Shown in pieces: positions 36,874 to 45,611 of a stretch of DNA of 64,000 nucleotides (position 1 is its first letter; each line of letters begins with the position of its first letter). The stretch lies in the NCBI GenBank assembly GCA_963832445.1, contig CAWHUM010000007.1:124001-188000 (forward strand). The letters run 5' to 3'. A program made the position numbers and the translations under genes. Under the pieces are notes generated by a model that saw only the letters and a list, made by a program, of their open reading frames with translations, was not told the origin of the DNA and ran no database searches. Source of the DNA: AWTP1-13 sp963832445. Lineage in GTDB: Bacteria; Pseudomonadota; Alphaproteobacteria; Rhizobiales; Hyphomicrobiaceae.

Positions 36874-37821
36874 TCACCGCTGCGGCGCGGCCTCCGTCGT
36901 CATGGCGACCGCAGCCGCCCGCGCGGTCGTCCGCTCGCGGTGCAGCAGGTAGAGGCCCGACAGGATCACGACACCAGCGCCGGCGAGCGTCCACTGGTCG
37001 GGCACCTGACCGAACACCAGGAAGCCCGCCGTGGAGTGGGTGAGGAGCGAGATGTAGAGGAACGGCGCCACCACGGAAGCGGGCGCATGGCGATGCGCCA
37101 GAATGAACAAGTAGTGGCCGAGCCCTCCCCATAGCCCCATCGACAGCAGCAGCGTCCAGATGAACGGGCTCTCAGGCCACACCCAATCGGCCAGCGCCAG
37201 CGGCGCCATCACCACCGTGCCGGCGAACAGCGAATAGAACAGCGTCACCTCGGCACGGTCGAAGGCCGCAAGATAGCGCGTGACAATGCTGAACACCGCG
37301 TAGCACAGCATGCTGCACATCGCGAGCAGCACGGCGGGATGCACCTGCACGAACCCCGGCCGCACGGCCAGGAGGATGCCGCCGAAGCCCACCAGCACGG
37401 CAATGGCGCGCCGCCAGCCGATCCACTCGCCAAGCAGCGGCCCGGCCAGCACGGCCACGGTGAGCGGGGTGAGGAAGCCGATGGTGGTGGTCTGGTCGAG
37501 GCGGAGGTGCTTGAGCGCCAGAAAGTTGAACAACGTGGAGCCCAGCATCAGGAACGAGCGAGCAATCTGCGTCTTGAGCTTGCGCGTCCTTAGCAGGCTC
37601 GGCAGCGCCACCAGGCCCAGCGTCACCACCATGGCGGTGAGCTGGCTGAGAAAACGCATCCATACCACTTGCGCGGTCGGCAGGTTGGTGGTGGTGCCGA
37701 GATACTTGGCAGTGGTGTCGAGGCCCGCGAACAGCACCCAGGCGAGGCACATGAAGCCGATCGCGGTGAGCGGCCGCGAAGCGGCGTGCGCAAGTGCGCT
37801 GGACGGGAGAGGCTTCTGCAT
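36874..37821 (-). CDS. EamA/DMT-family transporter
   Basis: A 315-residue inner-membrane protein with ten predicted membrane helices in two EamA repeats (AIGFMCLAWVLFAGLDTTAK; LALKHLRLDQTTTIGFLTPL; GWRRAIAVLVGFGGILLAVR; ILAHRHAPASVVAPFLYISL). These carriers usually export metabolites or amino acids. It starts 33 bp after the pyruvate kinase stop on the same strand and may be the last gene of that operon. The substrate is unknown. Confidence 0.88.
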   Translation of the reverse strand: MQKPLPSSALAHAASRPLTAIGFMCLAWVLFAGLDTTAKYLGTTTNLPTAQVVWMRFLSQLTAMVVTLGLVALPSLLRTRKLKTQIARSFLMLGSTLFNFLALKHLRLDQTTTIGFLTPLTVAVLAGPLLGEWIGWRRAIAVLVGFGGILLAVRPGFVQVHPAVLLAMCSMLCYAVFSIVTRYLAAFDRAEVTLFYSLFAGTVVMAPLALADWVWPESPFIWTLLLSMGLWGGLGHYLFILAHRHAPASVVAPFLYISLLTHSTAGFLVFGQVPDQWTLAGAGVVILSGLYLLHRERTTARAAAVAMTTEAAPQR

Positions 37822-37854
37822 GGATGCAGGATGGGGCGTTTGTCGGCGTGCGCC

Positions 37855-39300
37855 TCACACCCCCTCGGCCACCGGATTGCCCGCGTCGTCGAGGTAGGCG
37901 ATGCGCACCATGTTGGTGGTGCCGGGCGATCCCAGCGGCACGCCGGCGACGATGATCACGCCCTCGCCGGCCCTGGCGAAGCCCTCGTCGAAGGCGATGC
38001 GGCACGCCTTGCGCACCATAGCCGCCTGGTTCTCAGGGTCGCTCGTCAGCACGCAGTGCACGCCCCACACCATGGCCAGCCTGCGCCCCGTCGCCACTAC
38101 CGGCGACAGCCCGATGACGGGCAGTCCCGGGCGCTCGCGCGCCACCCTGAGCGCGGTGGAGCCCGTGGCCGTGTAGCAGATGATGGCGGCGAGCCGCATC
38201 GTGTCGGCGACGGTGTGGGCGGCGGCGGCGATGGCGTCGGCTGCCGTCTCCTGCGGCGGCGTGCGCGTCGCGTGCACGATGGCGTTGTAGTTGGGATCGT
38301 TCTGCACCTCGGTGGCGATACGGTCCATCATGCGGATCGCCTCGATCGGGTACTTGCCGACCGCCAACTCCGCCGACAGCATGATGGCGTCCGCTCCGTC
38401 GAACACGGCGGTTGCCACGTCCGACACCTCGGCCCGCGTGGGAACGGGCGAAGCGATCATGCTCTCCAGCATCTGGGTTGCCACCACCACCGGCTTGCCG
38501 GCGGCGCGCGCCTTGCCCACGATCTGCTTCTGCAGGCCCGGCACGCGCTCGACCGGCAACTCGACGCCGAGATCGCCGCGCGCCACCATCAGGCCGTCGG
38601 AGGCCGCCACGATCGCGTCGAGATCGGTGATCGCCGCCGGCTTCTCGATCTTGGCCATCAGCGCCGCGCCCTGGCCGACGATCTGGCGGGCGAGCCGCAT
38701 GTCCTCGCCGCGCTGGACGAACGACAGCGCCACCCAGTCGACGCCGAGCCGCAGCGCGTAGTCGAGGTCCTTCTTGTCCTTCTCGGTGAGCGGCCCGACG
38801 GGCAGCACGGTATCGGGCAGGCTGATGCCCTTGCGGCTCGAGAGCGTGCCCGCCACCAACACCTTGGCATCGATACGCGTGGCGCTCTTCTCCGTCACCG
38901 TCATGCGGATCTTGCCGTCGTCCAAGAGCAGGGTGTGCCCGGGCTCGACAGCCTCGAAGATCTGCGGGTGCGGCAGAAACACGCGATCGGGCGAGCCGGG
39001 GCTCTCGGTGGTGTCGAAGCGCAAGGTGGCGCCCTCGGCCAGGCTGGCGCTGCCGCCACCGATTTCGCCCACGCGGAACTTGGGACCTTGCAAATCGGCG
39101 AGAATGCCGATCGGCCGGCTGAAGGTGGCCTCCGCCGTGCGCACGGCGGCATGCAGCTTTTTCACCACATCGAACGAGGAGTGGCTCATGTTGATGCGGA
39201 AGACGTCGACGCCCGCCTCGAAGAGCCGCGCGATCATCTCGGGGGCGTACGACGCAGGACCAAGCGTGGCGACGATCTTCACGCGCCGGCTGCGTCTCAT
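37855..39300 (-). CDS. pyk: Pyruvate kinase
   Basis: A 481-residue enzyme transferring phosphate from phosphoenolpyruvate to ADP. The barrel starts with RRVKIVATLGPASYAPEMIA. The active-site signature is around MAKIEKPAAITDLDAIVAAS, and MVARGDLGVELPVERVPGLQ and VATQMLESMI follow. The C-terminal domain (AICYTATGSTALRVARERPG) is present and of normal length. The ATG at 39300 overlaps the stop of the DUF1036 gene (ATGA). With glycerate kinase two genes upstream it links glycerate to pyruvate through 2-phosphoglycerate and PEP. Confidence 0.95.
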   Translation of the reverse strand: MRRSRRVKIVATLGPASYAPEMIARLFEAGVDVFRINMSHSSFDVVKKLHAAVRTAEATFSRPIGILADLQGPKFRVGEIGGGSASLAEGATLRFDTTESPGSPDRVFLPHPQIFEAVEPGHTLLLDDGKIRMTVTEKSATRIDAKVLVAGTLSSRKGISLPDTVLPVGPLTEKDKKDLDYALRLGVDWVALSFVQRGEDMRLARQIVGQGAALMAKIEKPAAITDLDAIVAASDGLMVARGDLGVELPVERVPGLQKQIVGKARAAGKPVVVATQMLESMIASPVPTRAEVSDVATAVFDGADAIMLSAELAVGKYPIEAIRMMDRIATEVQNDPNYNAIVHATRTPPQETAADAIAAAAHTVADTMRLAAIICYTATGSTALRVARERPGLPVIGLSPVVATGRRLAMVWGVHCVLTSDPENQAAMVRKACRIAFDEGFARAGEGVIIVAGVPLGSPGTTNMVRIAYLDDAGNPVAEGV

Positions 39301-39764
39301 TTCAGTTTTGCGCCCCCTTCGCTCGGATCGGTCAGGCGGATGGTCCAATCGTTGGCCCCTTGCGCGTCCACCTCGAAAAAACCCGTGCGCTTGGCCCCGC
39401 CAGAGCAGTCAACGCCCCTTATCGTAAACGCCTTTTCTTTCGTGCACATGAAGGACTGCCCCGCCCACTCGCCGCCGCGATCATAGTCGATAGCATGAAC
39501 ATACCAGTACCGGCTGGTCAGGGGACCCTTGTAGAGCGTCTCGCAGGTCTGCGCCGCCAGCGTCCACCAGCCCTCCGTCGTCCAACCGCTGGGATCGCGG
39601 TAGCCGATGGCGACGCCGATGCGGCTGGTGGTGGTATTGCACAACTTGAGGTCGGCCGCCGCCGGCCCGGAATCCAAGAGCAGCGTCGCCAGGGCCGTAG
39701 CCAGAAGCAAGGCTGCGGATTGGGTCCGGCTGAGCGGCCTGGATGGTGGGGCGGTCAGTTTCAC
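39297..39764 (-). CDS. Exported DUF1036 protein
   Basis: A 155-residue protein with a signal peptide (AALLLATALATLLLDSGPAA) and a DUF1036 domain: LKLCNTTTSRIGVAIGYRD, EGWWTLAAQTCETLYKGPL, YWYVHAIDYDRGGEWAGQSF and RTGFFEVDAQGANDWTIRLT. The function is unknown, but the gene is well conserved in alphaproteobacteria, often just upstream of pyk. It starts at GTG, overlapping the glycerate kinase stop (GTGA), and its own stop overlaps the pyk start. The three genes are therefore probably translationally coupled. Confidence 0.9.
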   Translation of the reverse strand: MKLTAPPSRPLSRTQSAALLLATALATLLLDSGPAAADLKLCNTTTSRIGVAIGYRDPSGWTTEGWWTLAAQTCETLYKGPLTSRYWYVHAIDYDRGGEWAGQSFMCTKEKAFTIRGVDCSGGAKRTGFFEVDAQGANDWTIRLTDPSEGGAKLK

Positions 39765-41089
39765 GGGTCGACTAGAATGGCACGGAAGTCGTTGACATTG
39801 GTATGGGTCGGCCCCCGCACGATTAACCCCCCAGCGGCCTCGAAGAAAGCCGTCGCGTCGTTGTTGTCGAGGGACTTTTGGGCCTCCGCATGGCGCGAAC
39901 CGGCCGCCGTGCGGCCATCCACCACGGCTCCGGCTGGGTCAGTCACCCGGCCTTCGCCGCCATCGATGCCGTCGGTATCGGCCGCTACGGCTGATATGCC
40001 TTGCATGCCGGCGATGGCAATTGCCAGCGCCAGCGCATACTCCTGTGACCTGCCGCCGCGCCCGCTGGCGTTGCGCACCGTAACCTCGAGCTCGCCGCCG
40101 CTCAGAATCGCTACCCGGCGTCCTGAGGCCTTCGCCTCGATTGCGAGCTTGACGTGCGCCAGCGCCACCTCCCGCGCCTCCCCCGTGATGCTGTCGCCCA
40201 GCTTGACGACGTCATAGCCCGCCTGCCTTGCGACGGCCGCTGCCGCCTCGAGCGCCGCCGCCGGCGTGGCAATAATGCGATACTCGGCGCTGGCGAAGGC
40301 GGAATCGTCGGGCTTCGGCGTCTCGTTGGCCGGATCGGTGAGGATCGACGCCACCACCGGCGGGACATCGAGCCCCAGCGCTTGCATGCGTGGGCCCCGG
40401 CGCGCGAGCACGTCGCGCGCGTCGGCAAGCGTGGTCGGGTCCGGCACGGTGGGACCGGAGCCGATGGTAGCCGGGTCGTCGCGCGGCACATCGGAGATCG
40501 CAAGTGTCAGCATCGGCGCGCGCGTCGCCTTCCTGAGCCGCCCGCCTTTAATGCGCGAGATATGCCGCCGCACCGTGTTCATCTCGTAGATGTCGGCGCC
40601 GCATTTCAGCAGCCCGCGCGTCAATGCAGTCTTGGCGGCGATGTCGAGGCCGGCCGCGGGGGCCGCCCACAGCGCGGAGGCACCGCCCGAGAGAAGCACC
40701 AGCACCAGATCATTGGCGGTGGCTGCGGCGACCAGAGCGAGAGAACGCTCCGCCGCCTCGACGCTGCCGGCATCGGGCGTCGGGTGGCGTGCCGAACGGA
40801 TGCCGATGATCCGAGGCATCTCCCCAGGCAAGGCCTCGAGCGTGCCATGCGGCGCCGTGGTGAAGCCGGTGACACGGTCGAGCATGCCGCCGGCGCGATA
40901 ATGCCGCTCTGCAACCGCGGCCATGGCAGCGGCTGCCTTTCCGGCGCCCACCACTATCAAGCGGCCATCCTCGGGCACCGGCGGCAGGTGCGGCGGCAGG
41001 CAGGCTCGGGGGTGGGCCGCGGCGACGGCGGCATCGTACAGCGCCTCCAGCTTGGCGCGCGCGCCGGCCTGTCGGTCGTCGACGTCCAT
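39761..41089 (-). CDS. Glycerate 2-kinase (MOFRL family)
   Basis: A 442-residue type II glycerate kinase. The N-terminal domain contains GRLIVVGAGKAAAAMAAVAE and VLVLLSGGASALWAAPAAGL. The C-terminal MOFRL domain has AILSGGELEVTVRNASGRGG and RSQEYALALAIAIAGMQGIS. It makes 2-phosphoglycerate from glycerate and ATP. I start at the ATG at 41089; the longer frame needs a TTG and has an unlikely N-terminus. It is first in an overlapping operon with DUF1036 and pyk, and divergent from the N-formylglutamate amidohydrolase gene. Confidence 0.9.
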   Translation of the reverse strand: MDVDDRQAGARAKLEALYDAAVAAAHPRACLPPHLPPVPEDGRLIVVGAGKAAAAMAAVAERHYRAGGMLDRVTGFTTAPHGTLEALPGEMPRIIGIRSARHPTPDAGSVEAAERSLALVAAATANDLVLVLLSGGASALWAAPAAGLDIAAKTALTRGLLKCGADIYEMNTVRRHISRIKGGRLRKATRAPMLTLAISDVPRDDPATIGSGPTVPDPTTLADARDVLARRGPRMQALGLDVPPVVASILTDPANETPKPDDSAFASAEYRIIATPAAALEAAAAVARQAGYDVVKLGDSITGEAREVALAHVKLAIEAKASGRRVAILSGGELEVTVRNASGRGGRSQEYALALAIAIAGMQGISAVAADTDGIDGGEGRVTDPAGAVVDGRTAAGSRHAEAQKSLDNNDATAFFEAAGGLIVRGPTHTNVNDFRAILVDP

Positions 41090-41197
41090 TCGTTCCGGTT
41101 CTGCCGCGAATTTGCGCAAATCTGCCGAGCATTTGCACGTGGGCAAACGCCAGCGTCAAGGATGACAGGGTGGAATTGCCCTCGCTATAGTTGCGCC

Positions 41198-42370
41198 ATG
41201 AACGTTGCGGGCATGGCGGACCAGCTACCGGGGGAACCCTCGATCGCCCCGCGGGAAGAAGACAGCTACGTCGTCTTGCCCGGGCGCGCCGACCGTGGCC
41301 TCATCATCGTTTGCGATCACGCCGCCAATCTCCTGCCCCCCGAATATGGCACCCTGGGGCTGCCGGCGGCCCAGCTCGAGCGCCACATCGCCTACGACAT
41401 CGGGGTTGCGTCCATCGTGCGGGCCTTGGCGGCCGAGCTTGGGGTGCCCGCGGCGATGACGCGCTATTCGCGCCTGCTGATCGACCCGAACCGGGGCCGC
41501 GACGATCCCACCCTCATCATGCGTCTCTCCGACGGGGCGGTGATACCGGGCAACCGCAAGCTCGATGCTGCCGAGCGCGACAAGCGCGCCCGTCTCTACT
41601 ACGAGCCTTATCACCGCGCCATCAGCGCCATGATCGACCAGTGCCTGGCAACCGGGGTGGAGCCCCTGCTGCTCTCGGTCCACTCCTTCACGGAGAGCTG
41701 GAAAGAGTTCTCCCGGCCTTGGCATGTCGGCGTGCTTTGGGATGGCGACGGGCGCCTGGCCAGGCCCCTCCTTGACAGCTTTCATGCGGAGGGCGACCTC
41801 ATTGTCGGCGAGAACGAGCCCTATGCCGGCAGGCTCGAGGGCGACTGCCTCTGGCAGCACGGCGAGCAGCGCGGCCTTGCCAGTGCCATCGTCGAGATCC
41901 GGCAGGACCTGATCCGCAGCGAGGCTGGGCAAGTGGCCTGGAGCGAGCGGCTTTGCCGTATCCTCGAACAGTTCTTGCCGGATGCTGCGCCGGGGCGCAG
42001 GAGCGTACCCTGCAACGCGAATGCGAAGGGCGCCAGGGCGCCAAAGCATGGAGACGGAAACATGACCAAGCTCGACAAGACGCTCGAGACTGAGCTCGAG
42101 GCCGCCGCCTTCCGCCGCCTCGTGGAGCATCTGCGCACCCGCACCGACGTGCAGAATATCGATCTCATGAACCTCGCCGGCTTCTGCCGCAACTGTCTCG
42201 CCAACTGGTACCAGGAGGCGGCCTCCGGCAAGGGTTTGGAGCTCAGCAAGGAGGGGGCGCGCGAGATCATCTACGGCATGCCCTACAAAGAGTGGCAGGC
42301 CAAGCACCAGAAAGAGGCGAGCGGCGAGGCCAAGGCGGCCTTCGCGCAGGCCAAGCCCCACCGGCATTGA
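41198..42370 (+). CDS. N-formylglutamate amidohydrolase fused to DUF1244
   Basis: A 390-residue frame. Residues 1 to about 275 are an N-formylglutamate amidohydrolase (HutG-like): IIVCDHAANLLPPEYGTLGL, SRLLIDPNRGRDDPTLI, LLLSVHSFTESWKEFSRPW and SAIVEIRQDLI. This enzyme releases glutamate and formate. Residues about 289-390 are a DUF1244 domain (RTDVQNIDLMNLAGFCRNCL; AREIIYGMPYKEWQAKHQ). The two are usually separate neighbouring genes. No stop codon lies between them here, although a ribosome-binding site and ATG for DUF1244 are still present at 42050-42064. The ATG at 41198 or 41213 may be used. Divergent from glycerate kinase. Confidence 0.8.
   Translation: MNVAGMADQLPGEPSIAPREEDSYVVLPGRADRGLIIVCDHAANLLPPEYGTLGLPAAQLERHIAYDIGVASIVRALAAELGVPAAMTRYSRLLIDPNRGRDDPTLIMRLSDGAVIPGNRKLDAAERDKRARLYYEPYHRAISAMIDQCLATGVEPLLLSVHSFTESWKEFSRPWHVGVLWDGDGRLARPLLDSFHAEGDLIVGENEPYAGRLEGDCLWQHGEQRGLASAIVEIRQDLIRSEAGQVAWSERLCRILEQFLPDAAPGRRSVPCNANAKGARAPKHGDGNMTKLDKTLETELEAAAFRRLVEHLRTRTDVQNIDLMNLAGFCRNCLANWYQEAASGKGLELSKEGAREIIYGMPYKEWQAKHQKEASGEAKAAFAQAKPHRH
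42050..42064 (+). promoter_or_regulatory. Internal ribosome-binding site and ATG before the DUF1244 domain
   Basis: GGAGA, seven bases, then ATG, opening MTKLDKTLETELEAAAFRRL in the same frame as the upstream enzyme. This matches the expected start of a stand-alone DUF1244 protein of about 102 residues. Confidence 0.6.
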
Positions 42371-42442
42371 CCGCTGATCATCCTGCCTTATCCTGAGCTT
42401 AAGTCGTGCCATCAAGCATGCAAACTCGGGAGGAAGACTGTC

Positions 42443-43025
42443 ATGTTCGTGCGTTCGGGCCGCCTGGCGGCAATTGTTGCCCTTGCCGTTTTCGCTCTTG
42501 TTCCGGCGGCGTCACTGTCACCGTCTGCGGAGGCCAGAATCCAAAGCGAAGGCAAAGGCCAAGCCGCAGGCCAACGCGAAAGCAAAGGCCAAGGCGACGC
42601 AGATCGCGCGCGGCAAATATCTGGCGAACCTGGGCGGCTGCAACGACTGCCACACGCCGGGCTACTTCTTTGGCAAGCCGGACATGACGCGGTATCTGGC
42701 GGGCTCCGAGGTCGGCTTCGAGATACCAGGTCTTGGCGTGTTCCATGGGCCCAACCTGACGCCGGACAAGGAAACCGGGCTCGGCCGGTGGACGGACAAG
42801 CAGATTGTCGCCGCCCTCAAGAAGGGGGTGCGGCCTGACGGTCGCGTGCTGGCTCCGATCATGCCCTGGCGCGCGCTCGCCGGCCTGACGCCGCAGGACA
42901 CGCAAGCCATTGTCGCCTATCTCAGGAGCATCCCGGCGGTGAAGAACAAGGTGCCCGGCCCGTTCGGACCCACCGAGAAACCGACATCGTTCGTGATGAA
43001 GATCGTGCCGCCCGCCGGCAAGTGA
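42443..43025 (+). pseudogene. Monohaem cytochrome c with frameshift after the signal peptide
   Basis: A strong ribosome-binding site (GGGAGGAAG) and ATG at 42443 open a good signal peptide (GRLAAIVALAVFALVPAASL, ending SAEA). Around 42530-42545 the reading switches to another frame, which carries a lysine/alanine linker and the whole cytochrome domain: RGKYLANLGGCNDCHTPGYF (CxxCH), FHGPNLTPDKETGLGRWTDK, VLAPIMPWRALAGLTPQDTQ. Removing one base would restore a normal exported c-type cytochrome of about 190 residues. As written it is either a pseudogene or a sequencing error. The haem and axial methionine region (APIMPW) are intact. Confidence 0.8.
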
Positions 43026-43062
43026 CCGCTAACGGGATTTACCACCAACCACCGGACACAGC

Positions 43063-43491
43063 ATGGACATCAAAATCCCGCGCACCCTCGAGGAATGGAA
43101 CGCGGCCGGCGCCGACTACCTGCCGGGCCTCCTCGGGTTCACCTTCCTCAAGGTCGAGCCGCAGGAGGTCGTCGCCCAGGTGACGGCACGCAAGGCGCTG
43201 GGCGCCTGGAACGGCTACCTGCACGCTGGCGCAGTGGTGACGCTGGCCGACACCTGCTGCGGCTACGGCACGGTCCGCAGCCTGCCCGACGGCGCCACCG
43301 GCTTCACCACCATCGAGCTCAAGAGCAACTTCTTCGGCTCGGCGCGCGAGGGCGTCATCGTCTGTGTCGCAAAGCCCCTGCACCAGGGCCGCACGACGCA
43401 GGTGTGGGACGCGACCGTCATGCCGCAGGGTGCGACCAAGCCAATTGCTCAGTTCCGCTGCACGCAGATGGTGCTGTGGCCGAAGCTCTGA
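43063..43491 (+). CDS. PaaI/hotdog-fold thioesterase
   Basis: A 142-residue hotdog protein of the PaaI/DUF4442-like group: YLPGLLGFTFLKVEPQEVVA, WNGYLHAGAVVTLADTCCGY with the HAG...D motif, and GFTTIELKSNFFGSAREGVI. Such enzymes cleave aryl- or acyl-CoA thioesters. The aryl-CoA operon 7 kb upstream gives a possible substrate link, but the gene is not adjacent. It follows the broken cytochrome gene by 37 bp. The ATG at 43063 gives normal family length. Confidence 0.85.
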   Translation: MDIKIPRTLEEWNAAGADYLPGLLGFTFLKVEPQEVVAQVTARKALGAWNGYLHAGAVVTLADTCCGYGTVRSLPDGATGFTTIELKSNFFGSAREGVIVCVAKPLHQGRTTQVWDATVMPQGATKPIAQFRCTQMVLWPKL

Positions 43492-43742
43492 GGCCTGTCA
43501 TTGCACCGCGATAGCGCTGACGCCACATGGCGGCGTCACACTTCTGTCATCCCAGAACAAAAGCCTGCGCTTCCGCGCCGCAGCAAAAAAATGTGGTAAC
43601 CGGCACCGCTGCCGCCATCGTCTGCCGGCTTCGTTCGTATATTGTACTGGCCAGACAAACAACGGCGCAGCCCCTGCCCAAGCATCGTCGTTTTCTGGTG
43701 ATACGAATCATATTGGTGCGGGCCACGAGGGAGATGCCGACC

Positions 43743-43970
43743 ATGCGCCGCAAAGATATCGGCTTGCTACGCACGCAGTTGAGGGAGCTCAATATCGAGT
43801 TCAGCGCCCTGGTGAGAGCACCGGGCGGGGAGGGGACCGCCGCCAAGAAAGATGAGCTGAGCGCCCGCCGGCGCCTTCTGATGGCGCACATTGCCGAAGC
43901 GGCCGATCATGCCCCGGCAAGGGCCTATCCCCCGCAGGCGCCGCTCGATGCCGTCGGGCAGGCGGCATAG
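43743..43970 (+). CDS. Small hypothetical protein
   Basis: A 75-residue protein beginning MRRKDIGLLRTQLRELNIEF, then ALVRAPGGEGTAAKKDELSA and RRRLLMAHIAEAADH. The pattern suggests two amphipathic helices joined by a glycine-rich turn. GGGAG precedes the ATG at 43743; an ATG three codons earlier and a much longer frame are less likely. No family is recognised. Cyanase, on the opposite strand, ends 66 bp further on. Confidence 0.5.
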   Translation: MRRKDIGLLRTQLRELNIEFSALVRAPGGEGTAAKKDELSARRRLLMAHIAEAADHAPARAYPPQAPLDAVGQAA

Positions 43971-44036
43971 CCCGGCCGCGCCCGACGTCGCCTCACGTCA
44001 GCTGCTGCGACACCCGGCTCGTTGGCGCGCCGCAGA

Positions 44037-44519
44037 TCAGGCCTCCTTGAGGCCGTAGTCCTGGATGCCCTGCTCGTTGCCGTAGTACTTGTAGGGCAGG
44101 AACTTGCCGGACATGGTGATCTTCACGCGGTCGCCCTTGGCATTGGGCTCGCGCTCGATCTCCATGTTGAAGTCGATGGCCGACATGATGCCGTCGCCGA
44201 ACTCCTCCTCGATCAGCGCCTTCCACGCCGGGCCGTTCACCATCACCAGCTCGTAGAAGCGGTAGATCAGCGGGTCGGTGGGCGGCATCTGCGTGCCGCG
44301 GTAGGGCACCTCGTTCAGCATGCGCTCCTCAGTCGGCGAGAGGCCGAACAGTGCGGCGGCCTTCTTGGCCAGCGGCTTGACGAGCTTCATCTGGCCCAGC
44401 AGCGCGCCCACGATCAGCACCGGCGACATGCCGCCGATCTCGTCGCAGATCTGCTTCCAGGTCCAGCCCTTCTCGCGCTTGATGTCGAGGATCTTCTCGG
44501 TCAGCTCTTCGCGTCGCAT
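44037..44519 (-). CDS. cynS: Cyanate hydratase (cyanase)
   Basis: A 160-residue cyanase, which converts cyanate and bicarbonate to ammonia and CO2. The N-terminal helix-turn-helix-like part (REKGWTWKQICDEIGGMSPV) and the catalytic domain are both complete. Residues matching the active-site Arg, Glu and Ser appear in LIYRFYELVMVNGPAWKALI and GIMSAIDFNMEIE. AAGGGAG lies upstream of the ATG at 44519. It is the last gene of a transport operon read leftwards. No carbonic anhydrase (cynT) or LysR regulator is adjacent. Confidence 0.95.
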   Translation of the reverse strand: MRREELTEKILDIKREKGWTWKQICDEIGGMSPVLIVGALLGQMKLVKPLAKKAAALFGLSPTEERMLNEVPYRGTQMPPTDPLIYRFYELVMVNGPAWKALIEEEFGDGIMSAIDFNMEIEREPNAKGDRVKITMSGKFLPYKYYGNEQGIQDYGLKEA

Positions 44520-44631
44520 GGGGGTTGCTCCCTTGGTTGCGGTTTGCGTGAACACGAAACGGTTGGCGGGCGCCCGCGCGGTCGAGCGCAACGGCGGCTC
44601 GGGGGCGGGCGCGCCCTTCTCGCCGATCAGC

Positions 44632-45576
44632 TTACGCCGCGGAAACGCGGGCGCTGGCGAGGTGGATCGCCGGCGCCTGCCCGGGCGGTTGGGCGTGAGA
44701 GGGCGTCGTTGCATGGGTAATCGACGTTGCGGTTGGACGGATGACGGGCGGATTGCGGTCGGCGGGGCGCGCCTCGGGATGCAGCGCCAGCTCGCGCGAG
44801 CGGGTGACCAGGAACTCGATCAGGTGGTTGCGCAGGGGATAGTAGTTGGGGTGCTTGTGCAGCTCGACGCGCGAGCGCTCCTTGGGCAGCGTGTTCTCCA
44901 CGATCTCCGCCACCCAGGCCTTGGGGCCGTTGGTCATCAGCAGGATCTTGTCGGCTAGCAGCAGCGCCTCGTCGACGTCGTGCGTGATCATGAACACGGT
45001 CTGGCGCGTGGCGTTGCGAATGGCGATCACCTCGTCCTGCAGCGAGCCCCTGGTCAGGGCATCGAGTGCGGAGAACGGCTCGTCCATCAGCAGCATGCGG
45101 GGCTCGATGGCGAGTGCGCGGGCGATGCCGACGCGCTGCTTCATGCCGCCCGACAGCTGCGCCGGCTTCTTCATCTCGGAGCCGTCGAGATGCACCAGCG
45201 CCAGGTACTTCATGGCATGCTCGCGGATGCGGCTGCGCGACCAGTCGGGATGGCGCGAGGACACCGCCAGCTCGACGTTGCCGAGCGCGGAGAGCCACGG
45301 CATCAGCGCGTGACCCTGGAAGATCACGGCGCGCTCGAGGCTCGGGCCTTCGACATGCTTGCCGGCGGCGATGATGTGGCCGGCGCTGGGTGCGTCGAGG
45401 CCGGCCAGGATGTTCAGGATCGTCGACTTGCCGCAGCCCGAGTGGCCGATCACGCAGGCGAACTCGCCCTCCTCCACCCCGAACCACAGGTCCTCGAACA
45501 CGGTAAGCTCGCCTGAGCCCGACGGCTCGGGGAAGCGCCGCGTCAGCCCCTCGACGCTGATGAACGCCTTGCTCAT
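44632..45576 (-). CDS. Nitrate/cyanate-type ABC transporter ATP-binding protein
   Basis: A 314-residue ATPase of the NrtD/CmpD/SsuB group: Walker A GHSGCGKST, signature LSGGMKQRVGIARALAI, Walker B MLLMDEPFSALDALTRG, and switch histidine MITHDVDEALLLADKI. The C-terminal extension (HKHPNYYPLRNHLIEFLVTR) is typical of NrtD. The start at 45576 (MSKAFISVEGLTRRF) excludes an upstream frame translated from palindromic DNA. With cynS 112 bp downstream, cyanate is the likely substrate. Confidence 0.92.
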   Translation of the reverse strand: MSKAFISVEGLTRRFPEPSGSGELTVFEDLWFGVEEGEFACVIGHSGCGKSTILNILAGLDAPSAGHIIAAGKHVEGPSLERAVIFQGHALMPWLSALGNVELAVSSRHPDWSRSRIREHAMKYLALVHLDGSEMKKPAQLSGGMKQRVGIARALAIEPRMLLMDEPFSALDALTRGSLQDEVIAIRNATRQTVFMITHDVDEALLLADKILLMTNGPKAWVAEIVENTLPKERSRVELHKHPNYYPLRNHLIEFLVTRSRELALHPEARPADRNPPVIRPTATSITHATTPSHAQPPGQAPAIHLASARVSAA

Positions 45577-45611
45577 CGGTTCGCCCCGGAGCGCCAACGG
45601 TGCTGCAGCGT

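Noticed and set aside
40154..41197. Long upstream extension of the N-formylglutamate amidohydrolase frame
   Set aside because: It is antisense to glycerate kinase and lacks family similarity; the enzyme starts at 41198 or 41213.
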